Assembly (NCBI GenBank): GCA_947453125.1
Contig: CANGGC010000121.1
Span: 1-7,204, forward strand
Source: Planctomycetaceae bacterium
GTDB taxonomy: Bacteria; Planctomycetota; Planctomycetia; Pirellulales; UBA1268
Direction: 5' to 3'
DNA length: 7,204 nucleotides
In this document: piece after piece, positions 1-6,920 of the stretch
How positions within the stretch are numbered: the stretch's first letter is position 1
Layout: the number at the start of each line of letters is the position of its first letter
Position numbers and translations under genes: made by a program
The notes under the pieces: generated by a model
The model's input: only the letters and a program-made list of their open reading frames with translations
The model's database searches: none
What the model was told of the DNA's origin: nothing

Positions 1-95
1 AACGGGCCTGAGGCGCCAGGTTCTCTTCAGAGCACCCGCAACCGCTCGCGGAGCGCCCCCGCGGCCAGTCGCGGAAGTGTGTTTTCATGCATGTG
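1..95. other. left-edge segment without a callable gene
   Basis: No recognisable protein is encoded here. On the minus strand there are two ATGs close together (codons at 92-90 and 88-86). The first opens a 21-codon frame that stops inside the window. The second (M-K-T-H-F-R-D-W...) stays open to the window edge for about 29 codons but resembles nothing I know, and neither ATG has a Shine-Dalgarno sequence. Because a Fur-like site lies directly upstream in the leftward direction, this may be the leader or extreme 5' end of a leftward gene that continues outside the window. That is inference from position only. Confidence 0.25.
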
Positions 96-114
96 GTGAT
101 TGATAATCATTCGC
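96..114 (-). promoter_or_regulatory. Fur-box-like sequence, probably serving a leftward gene
   Basis: The 19 bases starting at 96 match the classical Fur consensus GATAATGATAATCATTATC at 14 of 19 positions by hand alignment, including an unbroken 11-base run TGATAATCATT (101-111). In the 7-1-7 view one arm (TGATAAT, 101-107) is perfect and the other is degraded to ATTCGC. The site lies in an AT-rich pocket that contrasts with the GC-rich surroundings. It is beyond the stop of the leftward DUF1501 gene, so it cannot control that operon; the natural target is a leftward gene beyond position 1. Functional Fur binding is inferred, not shown. Confidence 0.4.
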
Positions 115-117
115 GCC

Positions 118-132
118 GTGAATGGAATTCAC
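118..132. promoter_or_regulatory. 15-bp perfect inverted repeat, operator-like
   Basis: The sequence GTGAATGGAATTCAC has perfect 6-base arms (GTGAAT/ATTCAC) around a 3-base centre. It lies 3 bp from the Fur-like site and in the same AT-rich pocket. A short palindrome of this form next to a candidate Fur site is typical of a dimeric regulator's operator, but I recognise no specific family for it. The arms are too short and the loop too small for it to be a convincing transcription terminator. Confidence 0.35.
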
Positions 133-145
133 TTGAAGACCAGGA

Positions 146-172
146 GAGCGGCTCTTTGGCCAAGACCCGCTC
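146..172 (-). terminator. hairpin directly after the DUF1501 stop, candidate terminator
   Basis: Two bases beyond the TGA of the leftward DUF1501 gene there is an inverted repeat: GAGCGG (146-151) pairs with CCGCTC (167-172), then a C-C mismatch (152/166), then TCTT (153-156) pairs with AAGA (162-165) around a 5-base loop TGGCC. That gives ten base pairs with one mismatch. The location fits a transcription end for the 4047-to-175 operon. No T-run follows on either strand, so it is not a textbook intrinsic terminator; it could instead protect the mRNA 3' end. Confidence 0.5.
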
Positions 173-174
173 CC

Positions 175-1539
175 TCACGCGATCAGCCCCGGAATGAGCA
201 CGCCGCCGTCGGAGAGGGAGACGGGGCGGCCGAGGGGATCGTTGACCTCCGTTCGCGAGTCGATGCCGAGCAGCCACAGGAGCGTGTGACGGAAGTCGGC
301 AATGCTCACCGGATCGCGCGTCGGCGCGGCCGCCTGGGCGTCGGTGGCGCCGATCACCTGCCCGGCCCGGATGCCGGCCCCGGCGAAGAGAATGCACTGG
401 GCCATCGACCAGTGATCGCGCCCGGCCTGGGCGTTTACCTTCGGCGTCCGCCCCATCTCACCCATCATCACGACGAGCGTCTCGTCGAGGAGGCCGCGGG
501 CGTCGAGATCGTCGACGAGCGCCGCGAAGGCCCGGTCGGCCGGCGGGATGAGGTCGGTTGAGAGCGACGGGAAACAGTTGAAGTGGACGTCCCAACCGGG
601 GGCGTCGATCCCCACGAACCGACAGCCCGCCTCGACGAGCCGCCGGCCGAGGAGCGCGCCCTGCCCGATCTGCGTCAGCCCATACTCCTCGCGGAGCTTC
701 TCGGGCTCATCCTGGATACGAAACGCGGCGCGGGCCTGCGGGGATGTGATCAGATCGTTGGCCTTACGGTAATACGTCGCCATCGCCGCCGACCGCCCCG
801 AAAGCGGCAGCGCCCCCCGATCGGCTTCGAGCCGCTCGAGGAGATCGCGACGCCGGGTGAGCCGGGCCTCCGTGAGACCGGCAAGCCGGCCGAGATCCTT
901 GACCTCGAAGTCGGGCTGGCTCGGATCGGCCTCGATCACGAACGGGGCATGCTCGGGCCCATAAAACCCCGGTCCCCCCGCCGACATCGGATGGGGGAGA
1001 TTGACATACGGCGGCACCGTGCCAGCCGTGCCGCGCTCGCGGGCGACGATTGAGCCGAGTGAGGGGAAGTGCTCGTTCGTGGGAACGGGATACTCGCCGT
1101 CGGCAAAGGGGGCGCGGCGGCCGGTCATCACGTAGTGATAGCCGGTGGCATGGCCGTTGTCGGCGTGGGTATGGCTGCGGACGACGGTGAACTTATGGGC
1201 GATCCGCGCCGAGCGGGCACAGTGCTCGGTGAAGATCGTCCCCGGCACCGACGTCTGGATCGGCTTGAAGGGGCCGCGGATCTCGGCCGGCGCCCCCGGC
1301 TTCGGATCCCACATGTCCTGCTGCGGCGGGCCCCCTTCCAGGAAGATGAAGATCACGTTCTTGGCGCGCGGCTGGGGCGTTCCCGACACGGGTGCTTCCT
1401 GCGCCCGGAGTAGCCCCGGCAGCCCAAGACCGCCCGCGAGCCCTCCCCAGATTCCGGCCGAACCGAGACGGAGCAGATGCCGGCGCGAGACGCCGTCACA
1501 ACGCCGCCGTGCGGGCTCGCCGATCGCAAACGTTTCCAT
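175..1539 (-). CDS. DUF1501 family protein, Tat-type leader (complete, 454 aa)
   Basis: This is an exported protein of the DUF1501 family, which is grouped with the alkaline phosphatase/sulfatase-like superfamily; its substrate is unknown. The N-terminus has a twin-arginine motif SRRHLLR (residues 18-24) followed by a Gly/Leu/Ala hydrophobic stretch to about residue 46, which points to folded export by Tat. Family signatures follow in order: KNVIFIFLEGGPPQQDMWDP (60-79), the His-rich RSHTHADNGHATGYHYVMTG (121-140), WDVHF (316-320), MGEMGRTP (359-366), GRDHW (373-377) and the closing DFRHTLLWLLGI segment (415-426). The His/Asp/Glu clusters are likely active-site or metal ligands by analogy with the superfamily, which is inference. 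The ATG has a strong GGAGG six bases upstream. The gene starts 12 bp after the DUF1549/DUF1553 gene and is surely co-transcribed with it. The length is normal for the family and there is no sign of damage. Confidence 0.93.
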   Translation of the reverse strand: METFAIGEPARRRCDGVSRRHLLRLGSAGIWGGLAGGLGLPGLLRAQEAPVSGTPQPRAKNVIFIFLEGGPPQQDMWDPKPGAPAEIRGPFKPIQTSVPGTIFTEHCARSARIAHKFTVVRSHTHADNGHATGYHYVMTGRRAPFADGEYPVPTNEHFPSLGSIVARERGTAGTVPPYVNLPHPMSAGGPGFYGPEHAPFVIEADPSQPDFEVKDLGRLAGLTEARLTRRRDLLERLEADRGALPLSGRSAAMATYYRKANDLITSPQARAAFRIQDEPEKLREEYGLTQIGQGALLGRRLVEAGCRFVGIDAPGWDVHFNCFPSLSTDLIPPADRAFAALVDDLDARGLLDETLVVMMGEMGRTPKVNAQAGRDHWSMAQCILFAGAGIRAGQVIGATDAQAAAPTRDPVSIADFRHTLLWLLGIDSRTEVNDPLGRPVSLSDGGVLIPGLIA

Positions 1540-1541
1540 CG

Positions 1542-1550
1542 CTCCCCTCC
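1542..1550 (-). promoter_or_regulatory. ribosome binding site of the leftward DUF1501 gene
   Basis: Read on the minus strand, the 12-bp gap between the two leftward genes contains GGAGGGGAG, with GGAGG ending six bases before the ATG at 1539. It fixes the start codon and shows that DUF1501 has its own initiation signal despite being in frame with the upstream gene. Confidence 0.8.
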
Positions 1551-1551
1551 G

Positions 1552-4047
1552 TCAGTGGTTTCCGAGAAACTCTTTGCGATTGAGGAACGTCCAGAGGACA
1601 TCCTCCACCGCCGCGCGGCGCACCATCGCTCCATCGACCACGTCGCTGCCAGTGACCGGCTCAGCGCTCGCGGCAAACAGCGGCAGCAGCGCCGCAAGCT
1701 CTCCCGCCGTCGGCGGCCGGGAGAGCGTCGCCAGGCAGAGCTCTTCAACGATCGCATCGGGGGGAAGTGACGATGCGGCGAGCCGGCGGGCGGTACCGTG
1801 GCGGGCGCCGAGCTTGGCTTCGATCTCGGGTGAATTGATCAGATGGAGGGCCTGGGCGATGCTCGGCTCGGTGCCCCGCTCGCACTCGCAGACCGTCGCC
1901 CGCACCGGCCTGCCGAACACTTTCAGGAAGTATGACGGCATGCGATTGTCCCACACCTCCACGGCGCGCGTCCCCTCCGGCCAGCCATTGAAGGGCTCGC
2001 TCACGCCGGTCGCCTGGGAGATCGCGTCGAGGAGCACCTCGGCCGGGAGCGCCTTGGGATGGGCATGGGAGAAGTGCCGCCGATCCTCCTCTGCACCGGG
2101 GGCCGGCGTGGCGGCGAGCTGATAGGTGCGCGAGGCGACAAGCTCGCGCGTGAAGGCGCGGAGATCGAAACGGAGGGCCTTGAGCCGGGCTTCGAGATGG
2201 TCGAGGAGCGGCTCGTTCGTGGCGGGGTTGGTAGCGCGGAGGTCGTCGATCGGCTCGACCAGGCCGCGGCCGAAATAGTGGGCCCAGAGACGGTTGGTAA
2301 TCGCCCGAGCGAGGAACGGGTTGTCGGGGTCTGTCGCCCATTCGGCAAGGAGCCGGCGCCGATCGGCAGACGGCGCGCCGAAGCCAGCCGGCGCCGCGCC
2401 GAGCGCCGCCGCCGGCACCGCCACGCCGGTCCGCGGATGGGGCAGATCGACTCCGCCGCGCGACACCACCCCCTCGCCGCCGCCGGGAAGGGCTTTGAGC
2501 TTCACGCCGGTGAAGAAGCCGGCGAGCGCCGCGTAGTCGTCCTGGCTCCAACGTTCACTGGGATGATGATGGCACTGGGCGCATTCGATCCGCACGCCGA
2601 AGAACAGCTGGCTCATCGACCGCGCCGCCACTTCGGCGCCATCGAGCGCCTTGAAGACGGCCGCCGGAGATTCGTGCCCGACCGGACCGTCGGCCGTGAG
2701 GATTGCGCGGACAAACTTGTCGTAGGGGCGATTCGCCGCAAACTGCCGATGGAGCCAGCGAGTCAGGGCGACTGCCCCCTGCGGACCGATCTTCGCCTTG
2801 TCGGCCCGGAGGATGTCGGCCCACTTCATCGTCCAGAAGTCGGCATACTCCGGCCGCTCGAGGAGATGCTCGACGAGCTTCTCGCGCTTGTCCGGAGAGG
2901 GGTCGGCAAGGAACGCGCGGGCCTCGGCGGCCGTGGGGAGCGTGCCGATCATGTCGAGGCTCGCACGGCGGAGAAACGTGGCATCGTCGCAGCGCTCCGC
3001 CACCGGAATGCCGAGCACGGCGAGGCGATCGTGAACGAGCCTGTCGATGGCGCTTGACTCTGGCGGCCGCACGAAGGCGATTCCTTCGCGCGGCACGACG
3101 ACGCGCACCGTGGCGACATGCCCCAGATGGCGGACGAGGATCGCCGCGTCGCCCGGGATCGTGCCTGCCTGAACGATCCCGGCGGCGCTGACGGCGACGA
3201 TCCCCGGGGCATTCGAGAGAAAGTCGGTCTCCTGCGTCACGCCATGCCGACCGCCGGCGGCGTCGAGGGCGCTGACACGGAGTTGGTGAGTCTCTCCCGG
3301 CAGGAGCCTCACCTCCGCCGGCTCGGCCGCGAGGGCCACGACCGGCCGATCGTCGGGAACTCCGGCTCGTGCCCCCTCGGCGATCCAGCGGAGGAGCCGG
3401 CGGTGCGCCGGGCTCCCCTCCTCGATCTTCCGTCCGCCGCCATGCGGCACCGCAGCCGTGGCCTTGAGAAGGAGGAGCGAGGCTTCCGGCGCCGAAGGGT
3501 TGATCCGGCGGCCGCGCGACTGCGACACGATCGCCGCATGGTCGGCGGCATGATCGAAGCCGAGGAGGCTGAGCTTGAAGCCGTTTTGCCCCTCAGCCTT
3601 TCCATGGCAGCCCCCCGCATTGCAGGCATGCTTCGTGAGGATCGCCTGCACTTCCTGTTCAAACGACACCGGCAGCGGATTCGCCACGCCGCTCACGGAC
3701 AGCGGAATCGTGACGCGGCGATCCCCGAGGGAGGCGGTGACCTCCGTCGTGCCATCGACAAGCGGCTCGACGAGGCCCGTGGCCGACACCCGCGCGATGC
3801 CCGGGTCGGCGACCTCGAAGCGCACCGCACGCGTCCGATCGACCCGCTGGCCGTCGATGGCATCGAGGACCACGATCTGGTCTGCCCCCTCGGGGCGATC
3901 GAGTCGGATCGCGGGAGGATGGGGGGTGAGATCGGCGGCGTGCGCGGCGGAGCCGGCTGCCAACAGAAGGGAAAGCAGGCAGGACCACGCCCAGCGGCTC
4001 GTTTCCCGGCTCGGAGCGTGTGCGATCAGCGTCGGCATGGGGCTCAC
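1552..4047 (-). CDS. exported Big2/cytochrome-like/DUF1549/DUF1553 protein (complete, 831 aa)
   Basis: This is a multidomain extracytoplasmic protein of the planctomycete PSCyt2/PSD1 type; its biochemical role is not known. Order of parts: a Sec-type signal peptide with a hydrophobic core near residues 20-34 and probable cleavage after AHA (37); a bacterial Ig-like (Big2) domain, about 40-120; a PSCyt1-like cytochrome domain, about 126-232, with the haem-type motif CNAGGCH (142-148, CX4CH); a second Big2-like domain, about 236-319; DUF1549, about 333-515, ending around the CXXCH motif CAQCH (489-493); and DUF1553, about 563-828, with NRLWAHYFGRGLVEP (585-599). The GTG start at 4047 has a weak GGGAAAG upstream; an ATG at 4038 preceded by GGTGAG is equally plausible and removes only three residues. 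It is followed 12 bp later by DUF1501 in the same frame. The family assignment is secure; haem attachment at either motif is inferred. Confidence 0.93.
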   Translation of the reverse strand: MSPMPTLIAHAPSRETSRWAWSCLLSLLLAAGSAAHAADLTPHPPAIRLDRPEGADQIVVLDAIDGQRVDRTRAVRFEVADPGIARVSATGLVEPLVDGTTEVTASLGDRRVTIPLSVSGVANPLPVSFEQEVQAILTKHACNAGGCHGKAEGQNGFKLSLLGFDHAADHAAIVSQSRGRRINPSAPEASLLLLKATAAVPHGGGRKIEEGSPAHRRLLRWIAEGARAGVPDDRPVVALAAEPAEVRLLPGETHQLRVSALDAAGGRHGVTQETDFLSNAPGIVAVSAAGIVQAGTIPGDAAILVRHLGHVATVRVVVPREGIAFVRPPESSAIDRLVHDRLAVLGIPVAERCDDATFLRRASLDMIGTLPTAAEARAFLADPSPDKREKLVEHLLERPEYADFWTMKWADILRADKAKIGPQGAVALTRWLHRQFAANRPYDKFVRAILTADGPVGHESPAAVFKALDGAEVAARSMSQLFFGVRIECAQCHHHPSERWSQDDYAALAGFFTGVKLKALPGGGEGVVSRGGVDLPHPRTGVAVPAAALGAAPAGFGAPSADRRRLLAEWATDPDNPFLARAITNRLWAHYFGRGLVEPIDDLRATNPATNEPLLDHLEARLKALRFDLRAFTRELVASRTYQLAATPAPGAEEDRRHFSHAHPKALPAEVLLDAISQATGVSEPFNGWPEGTRAVEVWDNRMPSYFLKVFGRPVRATVCECERGTEPSIAQALHLINSPEIEAKLGARHGTARRLAASSLPPDAIVEELCLATLSRPPTAGELAALLPLFAASAEPVTGSDVVDGAMVRRAAVEDVLWTFLNRKEFLGNH

Positions 4048-4145
4048 CGTGCGGCTTTCCCGGGCTGTCAGGGTACCATGACCGGCATCCGACGCCGCGG
4101 CAGGGGCCCGCGGTAGCTTCTGGGGAACGGATCAGGAAAGCGACC
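4048..4145. promoter_or_regulatory. shared divergent intergenic region with a GC-rich hairpin
   Basis: These 98 bp separate the starts of the two divergent operons, so both promoters should lie here, perhaps overlapping the gene starts. I see no convincing -35/-10 pair on either strand, which is common in GC-rich DNA. The clearest structure is CCGCGG (4095-4100) repeated at 4108-4113 around a 7-base loop. It could form a tight hairpin in the rightward 5' leader about 32 bases before the GTG. A 6-bp palindrome GGTACC lies near 4072-4077. Co-regulation of the two modules from this spacer is inferred from geometry. Confidence 0.5.
4134..4140 (+). promoter_or_regulatory. ribosome binding site deciding the GTG start at 4146
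   Basis: AGGAAAG lies five bases before GTG at 4146. This site, plus the signal peptide that begins immediately afterwards, favours 4146 over the in-frame GTG at 4020. The latter would overlap the divergent gene and put 42 unlike residues in front of the signal peptide. Confidence 0.65.
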
Positions 4146-6878
4146 GTGCGATCGAGCCACCGCGTCACCCTCCGGCTTGCCTTGCTCGCCTTCATGGCGG
4201 CGATCGCAGCTCCCCCTGCCGCTGCCGACACCCCCTGGTCGCTTGCGCCGCTGGCCCGTCCCGCCGTCCCGCCGGGGGCAAGCCACCCGATCGATGCCTT
4301 CATCCGGGCGCGGCTGGCAGAGAAGGGGATCACGCCCGCCCCTCCCGCCGATCCGCGGGCGATCCTCCGCCGTCTCCACTACGATCTCACCGGGCTTCCC
4401 CCCACGATCGACGACGCCGATGCCTTCGTGGCCGAAGTCTCCGCACGCGGCATCGACGACGCGATCAGCAGCGCGATTGAAAAGCTCCTCGCCTCGCCGC
4501 GGCATGGCGAACACCTCGCCCGCCACTGGCTCGATGCCGCCCACTATGCCGACACCCACGGCAACGACCATGACCACGCCCGCCCCCATGCCTGGCCCTA
4601 CCGCGATTGGGTGATCCGGGCCTTCAACGACGACAAGCCCTACGCCCAGTTCGTAGCCGAGCAGGTGGCCGGCGACATTCTCTTTCCCGACGAACCGCAG
4701 GCGATTCCTGCCCTCGGCTTCCTCGCCGCCGGCCCCTGGGACGACACGCTCATGGTCGGCGTCCGCGAAGACACCGTCGACCATCTCATGTCGCAGAACC
4801 TCGATCGCGACGACTACGTGATGACGGTGATGAGCACCTTCCAGAGCCTCACCGTCCACTGCGCCCGCTGCCACGACCACAAGTTCGATCCGGTTTCGCA
4901 GCGCGATTACCACGCCCTCCAGGCGGTGTTTGCCGGCATCGACCGGGCCGACCGCCCCTACGACACCGATCCCGCCATCCATGCCCGCCGCCGCATGCTC
5001 GGCGCGCGCCGGGCCGCGATCGAGCGGCGCGATGAAGCGATCCTCGCGGCTTCGAAAGAGCCCGCCGAAGCCGCCCGCCTCGAAGCCGCCGTGACGGCGA
5101 AGCAGACCCGCGCCGCCGCCTTCGAGCCGCTCGAGATCCTCTCGATCACGAGCGTTACCTCCCCGGGCACGATCCACACGCCCCTCCCCGACGGCTCTTG
5201 GCTCGCCGCGGGGACGACGCCCGAGAAAGACACGCTCCTCATCACCGCCAAGTCGCCGCTCCGCGACCTCCGGGCGATCCGTCTGGAGACACTCGCCGAT
5301 CCCTCGCTCCCCGGCGGTGGCCCGGGCCGCTACGAGCCGGCGGGCAATTTCCATCTGACGGAGTTTTCCCTCGCTGCCCGTCCCCTCGGCACGGCCGACA
5401 AGCCGGCCGCACCGGTGGCGATCGCCCGAGCCGCCGCCGATCACGCCGACAGCAACGACCCGGTGAAGGGTGCCCTCGACGGCCAGGCCACCACCCACTG
5501 GAGCATCCATCCGCGCTACGGCCAGAACCACGAAGCCGTCTTCCATCTCGCCGAGCCGTTGGCCAATGAAGGAGGCGCGATCCTCACGATCCGCCTCGAC
5601 TTCCAAGGGGCCACAGGCCATCAGGTGGGGCGGCTGCGACTGTCGGCCTGCGGCCCGGAGCTCGCGCCCGCCGACCGCGATCCACTTCCTCTGGCTCTTG
5701 CCGCGCTCGTTGCCAAGCCCGCCGCCGAGCGCACGGCCGCGGAGACCGAAGCGCTGTTCCTCGCACTGCTCCGGGGGGAGGTCGAAAGCGAGCTTGCCGC
5801 GCTCCCGCCGCCTGAGAAGGTCTATGCCGTTACCAATGACTTCGCGCCGCAAGGATCGTTCAAGCCGGCGACGTCGCCGCGGCCGATCCGTATCCTCGAG
5901 CGCGGTGAGGTGACCAAGCCCTTGGAGGAGGTGGGGCCAGCGGCGCTTGCCTGCCTCCCCGATCTCCCCGCCGATCTCTTCATCCGCGGCGACGACGAAG
6001 GAGCGAGGCGCGCGGCGCTCGCCCGATTTCTCGTCGACGACCGCAACGTTTTGACGTGGCGGAGCATCGTCAACCGGGTGTGGCAGTGGCACTTCGGCCG
6101 CGGGCTCGTCGAGTCGCCGAACGATTTCGGGTTCATGGGGAGCGAGCCGAGCCACCCCGAGCTCCTCGACTGGCTCGCCTGCTGGTTCCGCGACGAGGGG
6201 CACGGCTCGCTCAAGGCCCTCCATCGGCTCATCCTCTCGAGCGCCACTTGGCAGCAGGCGGTCGCCTTCGACACCGATGCCGCCGCCATCGATGGCAACA
6301 ACCATTTCCTCTGGCGCGCCCACCGGCGCCGGCTGACAGGTGAGCAGCTTCGCGACACACTCGTCGGCCTCGGCGACAGCCTCGACCTCACGATGGGAGG
6401 CCCGGCCGTCGTCCATTTCCTCGACAAGGGGAAGGCGACATTCATGCCCGATGGCGGAGCCCCGGCGTTTCTCGACTACGAACACTTCCCGGTCGATGCT
6501 CCCGCCCACCGCCGCCGCGCGATCTACCGTTTCGTCTTCCGCACCGTCCCCGATCCCTTCATGGATGCCCTCGACGTCCCCGACGGCGGGCAGCTCGTGC
6601 CGGTTCGCAACGAATCGACGACCGCGGTCCAGGCCCTCGCCCTCCAGAACGATCCCTTCGTGCTCCATCAAGCCGGGCGGTTCGCGGCCCGGATCGAAGA
6701 CCGAATCGGTGTGCAGGGAGATGCCGCGGCGCGCATCGATGCCCTCTTCCGCCATCTCCTCCTCCGCTCCCCCTCGGCCGAGGAGCGGGCGCTGCTGGCA
6801 GCGCACGCCGATCGCCACGGCCTCGCCGCCGCCGCCCACCTCCTCCTCAACACCAACGAGTTTCTCTACCTCGACTGA
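4146..6878 (+). CDS. exported DUF1549/DUF1553 protein with galactose-binding-like insert (complete, 910 aa)
   Basis: This is the second planctomycete PSCyt2/PSD1 protein, of a different subtype from its divergent neighbour. Counting from GTG 4146: a Sec signal peptide (core LALLAFMAAIAA, cleavage likely after AAA near residue 27); DUF1549, about 47-268, with the His-rich DTHGNDHDHARPHAWPYRDW (136-155) and the haem-c-type motif CARCH (239-243) in VHCARCHDHKFDP; a charged, helical, possibly coiled-coil segment, about 276-326; a beta-rich insert, about 400-503, containing ALDGQATTHWSIHP, which resembles F5/8-type galactose-binding-like modules; the linker RPIRILERGEVTKPLEEVGP (579-598), typical of the family; and DUF1553, about 615-906, with GRGLVESPNDFGFMGSEPSH (651-670). 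It lacks the N-terminal CX4CH cytochrome and Big2 domains of its neighbour. The stop is TGA, and a DUF1501 gene follows in frame after 42 bp. The family call is secure; carbohydrate binding is inferred from the insert. Confidence 0.93.
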   Translation: MRSSHRVTLRLALLAFMAAIAAPPAAADTPWSLAPLARPAVPPGASHPIDAFIRARLAEKGITPAPPADPRAILRRLHYDLTGLPPTIDDADAFVAEVSARGIDDAISSAIEKLLASPRHGEHLARHWLDAAHYADTHGNDHDHARPHAWPYRDWVIRAFNDDKPYAQFVAEQVAGDILFPDEPQAIPALGFLAAGPWDDTLMVGVREDTVDHLMSQNLDRDDYVMTVMSTFQSLTVHCARCHDHKFDPVSQRDYHALQAVFAGIDRADRPYDTDPAIHARRRMLGARRAAIERRDEAILAASKEPAEAARLEAAVTAKQTRAAAFEPLEILSITSVTSPGTIHTPLPDGSWLAAGTTPEKDTLLITAKSPLRDLRAIRLETLADPSLPGGGPGRYEPAGNFHLTEFSLAARPLGTADKPAAPVAIARAAADHADSNDPVKGALDGQATTHWSIHPRYGQNHEAVFHLAEPLANEGGAILTIRLDFQGATGHQVGRLRLSACGPELAPADRDPLPLALAALVAKPAAERTAAETEALFLALLRGEVESELAALPPPEKVYAVTNDFAPQGSFKPATSPRPIRILERGEVTKPLEEVGPAALACLPDLPADLFIRGDDEGARRAALARFLVDDRNVLTWRSIVNRVWQWHFGRGLVESPNDFGFMGSEPSHPELLDWLACWFRDEGHGSLKALHRLILSSATWQQAVAFDTDAAAIDGNNHFLWRAHRRRLTGEQLRDTLVGLGDSLDLTMGGPAVVHFLDKGKATFMPDGGAPAFLDYEHFPVDAPAHRRRAIYRFVFRTVPDPFMDALDVPDGGQLVPVRNESTTAVQALALQNDPFVLHQAGRFAARIEDRIGVQGDAAARIDALFRHLLLRSPSAEERALLAAHADRHGLAAAAHLLLNTNEFLYLD

Positions 6879-6920
6879 CGCGATCGTTCGCCGCTTCCCC
6901 CAAGCGTCCCCTTCCCACGC

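Noticed and set aside
1..92. Short leftward frames starting at the ATGs near 92 and 88
   Set aside because: They are too short, have no ribosome binding site and match no family I recognise; one stops after 21 codons. Kept only as a remark on the left edge.
146..172. Reading the hairpin as a classical intrinsic terminator with U-tract
   Set aside because: No run of T follows on either strand, so only a weaker terminator or 3'-end-stabilising role is supported.
100..561. Plus-strand open frame beginning within the Fur-like site
   Set aside because: It is antisense to the end of DUF1501 in the aligned register, has no ribosome binding site and has no recognisable domain.
1145..2122. Plus-strand open frame of 325 codons spanning the left operon junction
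   Set aside because: It runs antisense across two well-supported genes and gives a Ser/Arg/Ala-rich translation typical of a GC-rich off-frame reading.
2059..4116. Two plus-strand open frames of 332 codons each (2059-3057, 3118-4116) opposite the left-hand large gene
   Set aside because: Both are in codon register with the minus-strand gene and arise in the same way. The translations are Arg/Gly/Glu-rich and resemble no family.
4020..4145. N-terminal extension of the rightward gene to GTG 4020
   Set aside because: It would overlap the start of the divergent gene, and places 42 non-conserved residues before a well-formed signal peptide. GTG 4146 has a good ribosome binding site.
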